Under the pieces are notes generated by a model that did no database searches, had not been told where the DNA came from, and worked only from the letters and a program-made list of their open reading frames with translations. Source: Alkalibacillus salilacus (GTDB lineage: Bacteria > Bacillota > Bacilli > Bacillales > Alkalibacillaceae). From it: DNA of 64,000 nt. Every line of letters begins with the position of its first letter. Within the stretch, counting starts at the first letter, position 1. Below are positions 1 to 9,272 of the stretch, piece by piece. Made by a program: the position numbers and the translations under genes. The stretch lies in contig NZ_JAUSTQ010000004.1 of the NCBI RefSeq assembly GCF_030812915.1, positions 186,001 to 250,000 on the forward strand, read 5' to 3'.

Positions 1-684
1 AACCGGAGTGATATTTAACTCATTCTCGACCTCAACACCAGGTGGTACTTCTACAACTAATACAGAAAAATTACTAACTGAAATCCCACTATTCTGGCGA
101 TCATTCTGACGATCACTATGACCATTATAGTACTCTAAAAACAGTGAATGCCCTAGCGTCACATATTCGATCTCCAATCTTTCCTCCTCAAATTGAATTT
201 GTCCATCATTAATCGTGGTATTTACAGACGGAAAATCGACTGGTAATTGCTTACCCCGAACAACTAAAGAAGGTGGACGATATAGTTTGACAGAAGCTTG
301 ATTAGATAATGTATCATTTTCATTTACAATCAAAAACTGTCCTGTTTTAAGACCGGTATTAATTGGCTCTAAACTCAAACTTTGATCGAGTGGTACTGTC
401 CATTCCTCTGCCGATAACATATCCTCTAAAACACTAATACCCTGATCAGAGATGGTTTCACTTACCTCACCAGGCGTTAACGACTGACTTTGCCCTTCTA
501 CTTCCGCTTGAGAAGGAGCGACAAACACGAAGTACGTAACGAACCCTACTGCTAGACAAGCGATATAAATCATCAGAAATCGACTTCGAAACCAGGATGT
601 TTTTTGCCATTTCTCCATCGTTAAACCAAGCGCAAGTGAAATAGCTAATAATAGTAATAAAACTAACAATGCCGTTACGTTCAT
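1..684 (-). CDS. Membrane-anchored protein of the YtrA-type ABC operon (partial, C-terminus off the window)
   Basis: About 228 codons are visible, read leftward from an ATG at 684, and the frame stays open to base 1. The N-terminus has two hydrophobic segments (roughly residues 3-20 and 37-54) followed by a soluble, probably extracellular portion rich in beta-forming residues. Its start overlaps the stop of the upstream permease by 4 bp (ATGA), so the two are translationally coupled. It is the last visible gene of the operon GntR regulator, ATPase, permease, this protein. I do not recognise a family. By position it could be an accessory or substrate-facing part of the transporter. Its function is unknown and its end is not seen. 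Confidence 0.75.
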   Translation of the reverse strand, partial: MNVTALLVLLLLLAISLALGLTMEKWQKTSWFRSRFLMIYIACLAVGFVTYFVFVAPSQAEVEGQSQSLTPGEVSETISDQGISVLEDMLSAEEWTVPLDQSLSLEPINTGLKTGQFLIVNENDTLSNQASVKLYRPPSLVVRGKQLPVDFPSVNTTINDGQIQFEEERLEIEYVTLGHSLFLEYYNGHSDRQNDRQNSGISVSNFSVLVVEVPPGVEVENELNITPV

Positions 685-1403
685 CGTCTCACCTCCAACC
701 GTTTGACACCAAACAAGACAACTGCAGATAGCATTAAAGCAACCATCAATACCTTAACCATTAGCATCAAAACCGATTGCTCTAACACAACCCATCCAAA
801 CACATTTCGAATCGGCGCGAGCATATAGAAAGCTCCGATTACAACGGCTGGAACAATGACTTTCAATAATGTATGTAATTGCATGATCGTCGCCAATGTA
901 TAACTAGCTATAGAGATGAGTAATACAAGTAACGTAACAATCCCCCATAGCACCACTAAATCTAACACCGTAAAAACTGATTGAATAATTAAAGGGTCAT
1001 GAAGGAAATAACCAATCGTTTGCATGGTCAGAGTCATTCCAACTGTGAAAAAGGCTGCTACAACCGACATTATAATTAGAAAAATAATATTCGATAAATG
1101 ACTAATAAAACGATTTGTAACAAACATAAACTCCATTTGTCGTTGATCACGAGTAATCATCCCAAACAGAGTGGCTAAAGCCCACAGTAACGTAAACATA
1201 ATAACAACATTACTATTGATTTCCCAGAGCATATAACTCATTACGTCAGTACTTCCACCAACCTGTTGACTGCCTGCAACCGAAAATAGAAAGCCTACGA
1301 TTTGCAAAATGGCAAGTGTTGAAAAAACACGACGAAATGCAGCTAATTTTAAACCAACCTGTTGCCTTGTTACGTCACGATAAGTTAATTGTTTAAAAGA
1401 CAT
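681..1403 (-). CDS. ABC transporter permease, YtrA-operon type
   Basis: This 240-residue hydrophobic protein has about six predicted membrane segments and a short basic C-terminus (VKRLEVRR), and it follows an ABC ATPase gene. The start at 1403 (MSFKQL) is preferred because AGGGGTGAT then lies at a proper distance; the upstream in-frame GTG at 1415 and ATG at 1412 would overlap or abut that ribosome binding site. It overlaps the ATPase gene by 11 bp and the next gene by 4 bp, typical of a tight operon. It is presumably the membrane half of an exporter or of an envelope-stress ABC system under the GntR repressor. The substrate cannot be told from sequence. Confidence 0.8.
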   Translation of the reverse strand: MSFKQLTYRDVTRQQVGLKLAAFRRVFSTLAILQIVGFLFSVAGSQQVGGSTDVMSYMLWEINSNVVIMFTLLWALATLFGMITRDQRQMEFMFVTNRFISHLSNIIFLIIMSVVAAFFTVGMTLTMQTIGYFLHDPLIIQSVFTVLDLVVLWGIVTLLVLLISIASYTLATIMQLHTLLKVIVPAVVIGAFYMLAPIRNVFGWVVLEQSVLMLMVKVLMVALMLSAVVLFGVKRLEVRR

Positions 1404-2277
1404 GATCGACATCACCCCTGTTCATTTGGGTTAAATAAACACATAAATCTGCTGGAGCAACTGGAGAAATCGTAAAACCGTGCTGACGTAGCTCCTGTAA
1501 CATGTCCTCACCAGGATGCTTGATCACCCAATACTGTTGATTTAGATCCATCCGATCTTGGTAAAGAATCGTTTGTTGATCAATCATGGAATCATATTCT
1601 CCAACTAGACCGACCGCGTATTGTTTTAACTTATCCATCTCCATCATAAGTTCAAGCTCACCATGGTCTAATAGAATGACATGTTCTAATAGATCTTCTA
1701 GTTCATTTAATAAATGACTGGATAAAATAATAGTTCGCGGATGAGCAATATACGATTTTAACAACGCTCGATAGAAGTCCTTTCTCACACCATAATCCAT
1801 ACCTGTTGTCGGTTCATCAAATAACGTTACTGGTGTTTGTACGGCTAATCCGATAATGGCATTTAATGTACTCGCCTGACCTTTAGATAAGTCCATTGGC
1901 ATTTGTTTTAATGATATATTGAAATGATCCGACAAATTTTCTGCTAATGCTTGATCCCAATTAGGATAAACCTTTTTGAAGGCTTGATAGACCTCACTAA
2001 TCCGAAAATCTTGCGGGTACATCATGTCTTCATGTACATAAAATAGATTGGCTGCAACACTTAAATTCTCAAGCGGTTCGTTTCCAAATACAGAAACGTC
2101 TCCTTCTGTTGCGGCTTCAATTCCAGCCATTAAATTAAGTAATGTTGTCTTTCCAGCACCATTCGGTCCAATTAGTCCCGTTATACTTTGATCAGGAATA
2201 CTTAATGTGAGCGAAGAAATTGCTTCCTGGTTTCGATAGCGTTTCATCACATCACTCAGTTCAATCTCAGCCATCAT
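1393..2277 (-). CDS. ytrB: ABC transporter ATP-binding protein, YtrB-like
   Basis: This is the cytoplasmic ATPase subunit, 294 residues from the chosen start. Walker A (GPNGAGKTT), a degenerate signature (LSKGQ) and Walker B plus catalytic Glu (TLFDEPTTGMD) are all visible, followed by an H-loop His (SSHLL). The start at 2277 has a consensus AAAGGAGG five bases upstream and overlaps the regulator's stop by 11 bp; a longer frame to 2313 would run through that ribosome binding site. The length and the GntR partner match Bacillus YtrB, part of the ytrGABCDEF system induced by cell-wall antibiotics. Equating the two is inference; YhcG is the alternative but is shorter. Confidence 0.87.
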   Translation of the reverse strand: MMAEIELSDVMKRYRNQEAISSLTLSIPDQSITGLIGPNGAGKTTLLNLMAGIEAATEGDVSVFGNEPLENLSVAANLFYVHEDMMYPQDFRISEVYQAFKKVYPNWDQALAENLSDHFNISLKQMPMDLSKGQASTLNAIIGLAVQTPVTLFDEPTTGMDYGVRKDFYRALLKSYIAHPRTIILSSHLLNELEDLLEHVILLDHGELELMMEMDKLKQYAVGLVGEYDSMIDQQTILYQDRMDLNQQYWVIKHPGEDMLQELRQHGFTISPVAPADLCVYLTQMNRGDVDHVF

Positions 2278-2647
2278 AACTTCCTCCTTTACGTGCCTGG
2301 TTAATCCGTTCAATTAATTCGTCATCACTTACATTTAGATAATCAGCTTCTAGAACTAATTCATCAATTAACGTTTGTAATGTCTCTTCTTTGCGTTTTT
2401 GAATTATTCTTAAACGCGCTTCGTCTGACACAAATGTCCCTAACCCTCTTTTTTTGTAGATTAAGTCATCATCCAACAACTTTGTGATCCCTTTTCCAGC
2501 TGTTGCAGGATTGATATTAAACAGTTCTGCCAGCTGATATTGCGAATACATTTTATCGTGTGCTTGAATGCGGTGGTTTAAGATTTCATTCTCAAGCCAT
2601 TCGGCAATTTGCACATAAATGGGTTTCATACTCTTATGATTTAACAT
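2267..2647 (-). CDS. ytrA: GntR-family (YtrA subfamily) transcriptional repressor
   Basis: At 126 residues it has the short YtrA-type architecture: an N-terminal winged helix (about residues 8-75, with YVQIAEWLENEI and a KRGLGTFV wing) and a short C-terminal helical dimerisation tail instead of a large effector domain. The start at 2647 has AAAGGCAGG upstream. It is the first gene of the ABC operon. A near-palindrome just downstream of a sigma-A-like promoter (2678-2701) is the likely autoregulatory operator. Such regulators generally repress their own ABC-transporter operon and are relieved by cell-envelope-active compounds; the inducer here is unknown. Confidence 0.87.
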   Translation of the reverse strand: MLNHKSMKPIYVQIAEWLENEILNHRIQAHDKMYSQYQLAELFNINPATAGKGITKLLDDDLIYKKRGLGTFVSDEARLRIIQKRKEETLQTLIDELVLEADYLNVSDDELIERINQARKGGSYDG

Positions 2648-2677
2648 CGATTCGCCTGCCTTTATTCGATGTAAGTT

Positions 2678-2736
2678 AGTGCATTAGTTATGTAATGTAC
2701 TGGGTTCTAGTTTACACTTAATTTAATAACTGTCAA
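2678..2736 (-). promoter_or_regulatory. Promoter and GntR/YtrA operator of the ABC operon
   Basis: On the minus strand a perfect -35 TTGACA (2731-2736) is followed after 16 bp by TAAACT (2709-2714). Immediately downstream lies an inverted repeat, AGTGCATTA, six bases, TAATGTACT (2678-2701, 8 of 9 positions paired). The operator would sit at about the transcription start, as expected for repression by the GntR protein encoded next. Assigning it to that regulator is inference from position and symmetry. Confidence 0.6.
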
Positions 2737-2745
2737 CCTCAATAC

Positions 2746-2790
2746 AAAAAAGCCCTTTACAACAAGCGTCTGAACACTTGTCATAAAGGG
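2746..2790 (-). terminator. Rho-independent terminator after cheW
   Basis: Read on the minus strand, a 14-bp stem (CCCTTTATGACAAG with CTTGTTGTAAAGGG) with a 10-base loop is followed by a six-T run. It ends the single-gene cheW transcript just before the divergent ytrA promoter. Confidence 0.85.
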
Positions 2791-2807
2791 ATTAAATAAC
2801 TAAATTA

Positions 2808-3251
2808 TTAACTAACATTGTATTCTTCGTAATATAAAATACGATCTAAATCAAGAATAACGATGAGTTGTTCTCCACTTTTCGCGACTCCTGTTATGTA
2901 CTCACGATCGACTCCTGCTACCATTTCTGGTGGAGCTTCAATGGTACTTTCATCAATATCCACGACTTCTGTTGCTTTATCAACAATTACACCTAACGGC
3001 TTTTCATCAATGGTTAGAATTAAGATCCGTGTTTCTTCATCATTATTAGCCTGGCCCATTTCCAACTTCTCTTTTAAATCAATAACTGGTGTAATGGCAC
3101 CTCTTAATTCAAAAATACCTTTCATCGATTCGGGCATCTGTGGCATTGTTGTAAGCTCTGGCAATTTCTCAATCGACCTTACCTGTTGAATATTAATCGC
3201 AAATCGTTCACTATTAAGTTCAAAGATAATATATTTCGACATCTCAGCCAT
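2808..3251 (-). CDS. cheW: CheW-like chemotaxis coupling protein
   Basis: This 147-residue protein consists of one CheW domain: KYIIFELNSERFAINI near the N-terminus, the conserved region around FELRGAITPVIDL (about residues 47-60), and a GVIVDKATEVVDI stretch in the second half. CheW links chemoreceptors to the histidine kinase CheA at the inner face of the membrane. The gene stands alone with its own ribosome binding site (AAAGGTGG) and terminator, away from any fla/che operon, so it may be a second, dispersed copy. There is no receiver domain, which rules out CheV. Confidence 0.88.
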   Translation of the reverse strand: MAEMSKYIIFELNSERFAINIQQVRSIEKLPELTTMPQMPESMKGIFELRGAITPVIDLKEKLEMGQANNDEETRILILTIDEKPLGVIVDKATEVVDIDESTIEAPPEMVAGVDREYITGVAKSGEQLIVILDLDRILYYEEYNVS

Positions 3252-3373
3252 GTTTCTCCCACCTTTATTAATAATTTATATATTAAGACTATTATACTGT
3301 TTATATCGACAAAAATACACACTTTTTTACCTATTTCTTTTATCCTATTCTCAAAAAAAGAGGTGCCATGTTT

Positions 3374-3829
3374 ATGAATATTTTGATTGATGCTGATGCT
3401 TGCCCAGTTACACATGAAACAATAGAGGAAGCCTTAAAACATCATATTCCGGTCATTATGGTCAAAAGTTTTGCCCACTTCTCTCCCAACGATCAACAAC
3501 CAGGAGTCGACGCGATTTATGTCGATTCAGAATCTGAAGCTGCTGATTACAAGATCATCCAGAATGTCCAAAAGGGCGATCTCGTTGTCACCCAAGATTA
3601 TGGACTCGCTTCTCTCGTGCTTGGAAAAGGAGCTCATGCGATCCATCACAAAGGTATGGTTTATACTGACGATAATATTGATGGACTCCTACAATCCCGT
3701 TATCTAAATGCCCTCGCCAGACAAAGTGGTGAACGATCGAAAGGGCCAAAAGCTTTTTCTAATGAGAATCGCGAACACTTCACAAGTAGCCTTCAAAAGC
3801 TTTTAGATGATTTAGGTCATAGTGTTTAA
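3374..3829 (+). CDS. UPF0178 (YaiI/YqxD, DUF188) family protein
   Basis: At 151 residues it carries the family's N-terminal signature ILIDADACPV and a later VTQDYGLASL segment; the Asp-rich pockets resemble PIN-like nuclease folds. No biochemical role is established for the family. The start at 3374 is chosen because AGAGGTG lies 8 bases upstream; an ATG two codons earlier is too close to that site. Its 3' end overlaps the convergent amidase gene by 18 bp, so both coding ends share sequence on opposite strands and no terminator fits between them. Confidence 0.85.
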   Translation: MNILIDADACPVTHETIEEALKHHIPVIMVKSFAHFSPNDQQPGVDAIYVDSESEAADYKIIQNVQKGDLVVTQDYGLASLVLGKGAHAIHHKGMVYTDDNIDGLLQSRYLNALARQSGERSKGPKAFSNENREHFTSSLQKLLDDLGHSV

Positions 3830-5230
3830 AGACCGCTCGAGTGAAACATACTGATGGAACCAAGGATTCGCTGTTTCTAATTGTTGAGCCAATTGAAGTA
3901 ATAGATGATCTTGACCTAGGGCTGACTGAAACTGCATGCCAACTGGTAAACCTTCCTGTGTCCAATCAATTGGCACACTCATAGCTGGTTGTCCGCTGGC
4001 ATTAGCGATTTGAGTAAAACTACAATTATGAAGCATGATGTCGGTCATTTCAGCGACTGTTTCAGGTACCATATCACCTGTATTAAACGTTGATTGATTC
4101 ATGACAGGCATCATGAGAACATCATATTGGTTGAAAATATCCGCAAATGACTTCGAGAGTAATTGCATCCGAACGCGTGACTCTTCATATTCGAAAGCTG
4201 ACATCTTTAAGCCTTGCTGATACAAATCGTAGGTGACTGACTCAAGTAAATCACTCGAAGGCTTACGTCCGACAAGCGACCCAAGATGTTCAATAGCCAC
4301 AGCTCCAGAGGCAATCCATACATTCATAAATTGAGCAGTAAAATCATGAAAATCGAATCTTGGTTTAATGACTTCTACTTCATGCCCTAGGTTAGTTAGT
4401 AATCTTTTCGCTTTCTCAAAGGCCTGGTTAGTCTCTTGATCAATCGTAACTTGACCATGCCAGTCAGGCGTCACCACAATTTTTAATGGTTTCACTTTAT
4501 GCTGAAGTGATTTTGAAAAAGATTCGTCAGAACGAAGAGTCGGGTACAGGTCTTGGTTCGTCCCACCTTTAATTATATCTAATAAAGCAGCACTATCACG
4601 CACAGATCGTGTTACGGCATGGTTAACTGAGATTTGATTAATATAGGGTGGAATAGGTGACAGGCCACGAGATGGCTTAAACCCAAATAAACCATTCATC
4701 GCGGCTGGCATACGAATCGAACCGCCCCCGTCGCTAGCATGTGCAAACGGAGCCATGCCAGAGGCAACTGCAGCAGCAGCGCCACCACTCGACCCGCTTG
4801 GCGAGCGCGTTAAGTCCCAAGGGTTACGAGTTGGACCGAAAAGTGTCGGCTCGGTTATTGGCGTAAAACCGAATTCCGGGGTGTTTGTTTTACCTTGAAT
4901 ATGTAAACCAGCATGCCGATATTTCTGTACAAACCAATCATCAGCTGGTGCGATGTGATCATGCAATAATTTCGAGCCATTAGTGAATGGCTGTCCTTTC
5001 ACAGGGTTTAAATCTTTAATCAAAATCGGTAAGCCTGACAAGAGACTCTGAGCATCATCTTTCGCTTCAGCCGGTAAATCGGTCATATCATGGACGACCG
5101 CATTCAATAATGGATTCAATTGTTTAATCTTGTTGGCAAAATGTGCTCGAATTTCATAAGATGAGGCTTCACCTTGATCGGTCAACTGTTTCAATCCTAC
5201 CCCATCGTATTGAGAGAAATCTTGTTTCAT
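3812..5230 (-). CDS. Amidase-signature family amidohydrolase
   Basis: At 472 residues it has the length of the amidase-signature (GatA/acetamidase) family. The Ser-cisSer-Lys triad is visible: Lys72 in PILIKDLN, Ser147 in the GSSGG loop and the nucleophile Ser171 in [10 protein letters not shown]. There is no gatC or gatB next to it, so it is more likely a free-standing cytoplasmic amidase hydrolysing a small amide than the tRNA amidotransferase subunit. The start at 5230 follows GAGGTGACAAG. Its last codons overlap the end of the convergent UPF0178 gene. The substrate is unknown. Confidence 0.88.
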   Translation of the reverse strand: MKQDFSQYDGVGLKQLTDQGEASSYEIRAHFANKIKQLNPLLNAVVHDMTDLPAEAKDDAQSLLSGLPILIKDLNPVKGQPFTNGSKLLHDHIAPADDWFVQKYRHAGLHIQGKTNTPEFGFTPITEPTLFGPTRNPWDLTRSPSGSSGGAAAAVASGMAPFAHASDGGGSIRMPAAMNGLFGFKPSRGLSPIPPYINQISVNHAVTRSVRDSAALLDIIKGGTNQDLYPTLRSDESFSKSLQHKVKPLKIVVTPDWHGQVTIDQETNQAFEKAKRLLTNLGHEVEVIKPRFDFHDFTAQFMNVWIASGAVAIEHLGSLVGRKPSSDLLESVTYDLYQQGLKMSAFEYEESRVRMQLLSKSFADIFNQYDVLMMPVMNQSTFNTGDMVPETVAEMTDIMLHNCSFTQIANASGQPAMSVPIDWTQEGLPVGMQFQSALGQDHLLLQLAQQLETANPWFHQYVSLERSLNTMT

Positions 5231-5363
5231 CTTGTCACCTCATTTGTGTCAGTATTTCGTCATTTATTTTCCGCAAAACGTTCACACATACTTGTGCATT
5301 CAACTTATAAATCATGATACATTAACCATATGAAAAATTCACTAATTAATAGGAGTGTTCCGA

Positions 5364-5822
5364 TTGTCAAAACAGCTTATTAGTCTAATGGCTATCATTC
5401 TAATCATATTATCAGCCTGTGGTAATGAGGAAACTGAGGAGTCATCTGAACCCGATTCATTAGCACCACTAGAAGTTGAAATCTTAACTGAACAAAATGT
5501 CTCAAAAGGCGATGTCACTTTATCAGCTCACGTCACTCATGATGGTAACAATGTTAATGAAGCTGACGAGGTTGAGTTTGAAGTTTGGCAAGAAGGCTCG
5601 AAAGAAGAAAGCGACATGATTGAGGGCTCCTTCACCGAAGAAGGTGTCTATGAAGCCAATTATACATTCGAAGAAGACGCGGTCTATCACATGATTGCTC
5701 ATGTTACAGCAGTTGATCAACATACGATGCCTCAGCAAGCACTCGCTGTTGGTGAGGCAGAATTAGATGAAGACCAGTCTAATGAAGAAAGTCACGACGA
5801 AGATCATAGCGATCATAACTAG
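5364..5822 (+). CDS. YtkA-like membrane lipoprotein
   Basis: This 152-residue secreted lipoprotein has a hydrophobic signal segment ending in a lipobox (LSAC, lipid-modified Cys at 19), an acidic linker, and a domain of about 85 residues (PLEVEILTEQNVSKGDVTL onward) resembling YtkA. The C-terminal tail is rich in Asp, Glu and His. TTG at 5364 is taken as start because AGGAG lies 8 bases upstream; an in-frame GTG at 5355 overlaps that site. YtkA-like proteins are often linked to copper or cytochrome oxidase handling, but nothing here tests that; the His/Asp tail could bind metal. Confidence 0.75.
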   Translation: MSKQLISLMAIILIILSACGNEETEESSEPDSLAPLEVEILTEQNVSKGDVTLSAHVTHDGNNVNEADEVEFEVWQEGSKEESDMIEGSFTEEGVYEANYTFEEDAVYHMIAHVTAVDQHTMPQQALAVGEAELDEDQSNEESHDEDHSDHN

Positions 5823-5856
5823 TAAAAAGGCGACCCATTCGCGGGATCGCCTTTTT
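5823..5856. terminator. Bidirectional terminator between convergent genes
   Basis: The stem AAAAGGCGA with TCGCCTTTT and an inner CCC/GGG pair is followed by a T-run on the plus strand and preceded by A's that serve the minus strand. It sits between the stops of the YtkA-like lipoprotein and the CBS-domain gene and could serve both. Confidence 0.8.
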
Positions 5857-5858
5857 TC

Positions 5859-6464
5859 TTATTGCATGCCTGGATTCTTTTGTGAGTTATTCATTGATTG
5901 ACTTTGTTGATTCATTTGTCCTTGTTGAGCCTGTTGTGCTTGTTGCGCTTGCTGGGCCTGTTGCGCTTGTGCTTGTTGCGCTTGTTGCCCTTGCTGCATC
6001 TGTTGTGCCTGGGCTTGACCCTGAGCCTGGGCATTTGCTTGTTTCGCTTTCGGAATCGAAATATTCGACAAAGCATCTCCCGCTTCATTTTGATATATGT
6101 TTTGCTGAGCGAGGTCACCAATCGATAGCATACCGACAGCTTGACCATTCTCTGTAACAGGCAAACGACGAATTTGATTTTGTGCCATCATCTGCGCTGC
6201 TTCATGTACATCCATGCTTGCATCAGCTGATACAATTTGATCACTCATACACTGGCCAATCGGGCAGTTACCTTGTTGATTCTTTGCCGTTGCTCGAAGT
6301 GTAATATCACGATCCGTCACAATCCCTCTTAGCTGACCATTTTCGATAACTGGAATGGCACCAATATCATTTTGTTCCATTAATGCCGCCGCTTCCTGTA
6401 CAGTCTGATCAGATGTAACCGATACGATGTTTGAACTCATTAAATTTTTGATCGTATTCTCCAT
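5859..6464 (-). CDS. CBS-pair protein with Gln/Ala-rich repetitive tail
   Basis: The 201-residue product has two CBS motifs (about residues 5-60 and 70-125, each ending in a typical GIVTDRDI or GMLSIGDL strand-helix), so residues 1-125 match the small stand-alone CBS proteins of Bacillus (YhcV type) that bind adenosyl nucleotides. Residues 139-201 are unusual: a low-complexity stretch almost wholly Gln, Ala, Gly and Met, made of repeated QAQ/QQA units. The start at 6464 has AGGAG 10 bases upstream; an earlier frame start at 6494 lacks one. The tail may vary in length by replication slippage. Its role is unknown. Confidence 0.85.
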   Translation of the reverse strand: MENTIKNLMSSNIVSVTSDQTVQEAAALMEQNDIGAIPVIENGQLRGIVTDRDITLRATAKNQQGNCPIGQCMSDQIVSADASMDVHEAAQMMAQNQIRRLPVTENGQAVGMLSIGDLAQQNIYQNEAGDALSNISIPKAKQANAQAQGQAQAQQMQQGQQAQQAQAQQAQQAQQAQQAQQGQMNQQSQSMNNSQKNPGMQ

Positions 6465-6520
6465 AATGTCATCACTCCTTCTAACGCTTATCATGTGTCA
6501 AAAGGAATGATTTATACATC

Positions 6521-8122
6521 TTATCCAGCTAAATCTCGCCTGCGATAACTAGCGAGTGCGAGCAGACTTATAAGAACTGCTATACCTGTTAAGATTAAAA
6601 CATTAATCAGTTTAAAATCCTCTACAGGTAAACTTGGCACCCATTCAAAAGGTGACAGTTTATTCATCCATTCAGGAAATTCTAAAGCACCACCCAAATA
6701 AACGACAACAAAGGAATAACCTAAATAGGCCCAAGTGATCCATAACCATCTTCCAATGCCAACACATAAGGCTGCAAGGCTTAACATTACCCAAATTGCA
6801 GGTAAGTACGCCATCATCGTTTCGAAAACTGTCATAAACTGCAATCCATCAACTGATCTCTGACCCATCAGCCCCATACCAATACCAGCAGCACTGACGA
6901 CAATCAGACTATACAATAAACCAATCACTAAATGAATACCGAGTAATGATTGTTTTGATGTAGCCGTTGCGACAACAGATTCTAACCGGTTTAACTTTTC
7001 TTCTTTAGCCAATCGATACATGGATAAAATGACTGGCACTGTCGCAAAAATCGTAATGATAACAGCTAGCATGGAAACGAATTCTTCAATTAAGGCTCGA
7101 CCTGTTAATTGATCAATGTTAAGCATCTCTTTCATAATTTCAATTTCTGCTACATACGTTCCTGTTTCGCCTAACACGGAACCATAGGTAGCTCCGAAAA
7201 TCAGCATACCGACGGCCCAAGCAATAATCGAGACTCGTTGCATCGTCACTGTAAAACCAACTTGAGTCTGTAACCATTTCGAAGCGTTTCGTGGGCCTTG
7301 TCGTGCTGGTAATAATCCTGCTCCTAAATCACGTTTTGCATTCAAATAAAGTGCTAGACCCGTTAATAATAATGCCATTACCAATAACAGCGTGACTGGC
7401 CACCAATGATTATCCACCATCACACGTGTCTCAAGCATCCATCCGAGTGGCGACCACCATGATAAACCGTCGTATGATACATCACCGAGTCCCCGAATCG
7501 CATAAGAAAAAATCAACACAAAAAACGCTAAACTAATGGTACCTCTGGATGACTCAGCTAATTGCGCACAAACAGCTGTAACAGCAGCGAAAAATAGACC
7601 AACAGCACTTATTCCTACGCCATATAACAAAGCACCTTCAAACGAAATCGAGGCAACCGATAATAAGTACAATCCAGCCCCTACACCAGAGGCCAATACG
7701 ACAAATGACAAAGTATGGTGAATCATAATCGCAGCTAATGGAGCCAAACGTCCTGTTGGAAGTGAACGGATGATTTCCATACGACCAAGAGATTCCTCTT
7801 CACGCGTATGTTTCGATACTGTTAAAATACTAAAAATTGCAGTTGCTAACGCTGTGAATAAGTACATTTGATGTGCCATAATCGCGCCAATATCATACTG
7901 TTCGACACCATAAGCTGGTCCTAACAACATCGTAATCGCTGGATTTAATACAGATTGCGCCAAACGTTGACGATCTCCTTCATCTGGATATAATCCTTCA
8001 AATAAGATGGCTGTTAAAACAGTGACAGCTATAATAGGAACCAGCCATATGACTAATCTCAATCGATCTTGTTTCAATTGCCATAACAATATAGACCCCG
8101 TTCGACTAAACCAAGCTCGCAT
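6521..8122 (-). CDS. ABC transporter permease, large two-repeat exporter type
   Basis: At 533 residues it is a polytopic membrane protein of about 12 predicted segments in two similar halves, each half beginning with a membrane segment and a cytoplasmic helix containing KEE (TREEESLGR, LAKEEKLNR). That plan matches the ABC-2 family described as exporters of polyketide antibiotics (TnrB3-like). Its start codon overlaps the ATPase stop by one base (TAATG), so the pair is translationally coupled. A drug, lipid or peptide exporter is likely; the substrate cannot be inferred. Confidence 0.82.
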   Translation of the reverse strand: MRAWFSRTGSILLWQLKQDRLRLVIWLVPIIAVTVLTAILFEGLYPDEGDRQRLAQSVLNPAITMLLGPAYGVEQYDIGAIMAHQMYLFTALATAIFSILTVSKHTREEESLGRMEIIRSLPTGRLAPLAAIMIHHTLSFVVLASGVGAGLYLLSVASISFEGALLYGVGISAVGLFFAAVTAVCAQLAESSRGTISLAFFVLIFSYAIRGLGDVSYDGLSWWSPLGWMLETRVMVDNHWWPVTLLLVMALLLTGLALYLNAKRDLGAGLLPARQGPRNASKWLQTQVGFTVTMQRVSIIAWAVGMLIFGATYGSVLGETGTYVAEIEIMKEMLNIDQLTGRALIEEFVSMLAVIITIFATVPVILSMYRLAKEEKLNRLESVVATATSKQSLLGIHLVIGLLYSLIVVSAAGIGMGLMGQRSVDGLQFMTVFETMMAYLPAIWVMLSLAALCVGIGRWLWITWAYLGYSFVVVYLGGALEFPEWMNKLSPFEWVPSLPVEDFKLINVLILTGIAVLISLLALASYRRRDLAG

Positions 8123-9012
8123 TAGACGTCACCCTCTCCAACATCATAATGGCGCATAAATAAGTCCTCTAAAGTAGGTGGGGCGCTTTCAATTTTCGTC
8201 ACTCCAGCTTGTGCAATGGCTTGCATCACATCATCTAATACTTCCCGGTCAACTTGAAATTGGTAACCCCAGTCCGTTTCTTTCCATTCGTGAATCCCTT
8301 GATCTGGTAAGACCAACGTTTTTTCTGTTTCGACATATAAATGCGTCCGCGTTAAATGGCGCAAGTCTGACATCGTCCCGGTTTCAATCACTTCACCATC
8401 ACGAATAATCGCAATACGGTCACATAGTTTCTCGACTTCAGATAATATATGACTCGACAGTAGTACACTTTTTCCTTCTGCTTTTGCCTCTAAAATAAGT
8501 TCCTGAAATTTCCGTTCCATAAGGGGATCGAGCCCTGAGGTCGGTTCATCTAAAATATATAAATCACAATCCGCTGCAAATGCTGCCACTAAAGCTACTT
8601 TTTGACGATTCCCTTTCGAATAGGTACGGCATTTTTTTGTCGGATCCAACTGAAAACGTTCAATCAAGTGTTGTTTCCGTTCCTGATTCACCTTTTGACC
8701 TCGCAAATGAACTAAGTAATCAATCACTTGACCACCTGTTAAATTAGGCCATAAATTAACATCACCTGGTACATACGCTATGCGTTTATGAATTTTAACA
8801 GCATCATGCCAAACATCCTGACCAAAAATAGTCGCTTCCCCAGCTGTTGCTTTCAAAATACCTAATAAAATTCGAATCGTTGTCGATTTCCCGGCACCAT
8901 TAGGGCCAATAAAACCGAAGATTTCTCCTTTATCAACTTCCAAATCGACTCCAGATAAGGCTTCGACTTGACCAAAACGCTTCGTTAACCCGTTTGTTTG
9001 TAATACCGACAC
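8122..9012 (-). CDS. ABC exporter ATP-binding protein (CcmA-like)
   Basis: This 296-residue nucleotide-binding subunit shows Walker A (GPNGAGKSTT), a modified signature (YSKGNRQKV), Walker B (LYILDEPTSGLD) and H-loop (LLSSHIL) in order. The C-terminal 80 residues are the accessory domain common in exporters of the CcmA group. It is the promoter-proximal gene of a two-gene operon with the large permease and presumably powers it. No regulator gene is attached. Confidence 0.88.
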   Translation of the reverse strand: MSVLQTNGLTKRFGQVEALSGVDLEVDKGEIFGFIGPNGAGKSTTIRILLGILKATAGEATIFGQDVWHDAVKIHKRIAYVPGDVNLWPNLTGGQVIDYLVHLRGQKVNQERKQHLIERFQLDPTKKCRTYSKGNRQKVALVAAFAADCDLYILDEPTSGLDPLMERKFQELILEAKAEGKSVLLSSHILSEVEKLCDRIAIIRDGEVIETGTMSDLRHLTRTHLYVETEKTLVLPDQGIHEWKETDWGYQFQVDREVLDDVMQAIAQAGVTKIESAPPTLEDLFMRHYDVGEGDV

Positions 9013-9272
9013 AGAACTCTCCCCTTTTACTTCTAATCAAGTAGTGGTGTAATGACCTTACAATAGTTATATACCCATTTTAACGTAAAATAGATTCTCA
9101 ATAAGTGGTTTATTTAAAAATTTAAAAGATCATTTTCAGAAACTATAATAACTTTTATATACAGTTTATAGTAAAATGACTGAACAGATGAGTTTTTCTG
9201 TGAAGACACTTATTTCTTTTGCCTGTTTCAAATTCACTAAAAGGGGAATTAATACCATACAGAGGTGATTAC

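Noticed and set aside
2863-3189. 108-codon plus-strand frame opposite cheW
   Set aside because: Antisense shadow of a clear CheW domain; Ser/Ile-rich translation and no ribosome binding site.
5882-6157. Plus- and minus-strand frames over the CBS protein tail
   Set aside because: Shadows created by the CAA/GCT-type repeats of the real gene on the minus strand.
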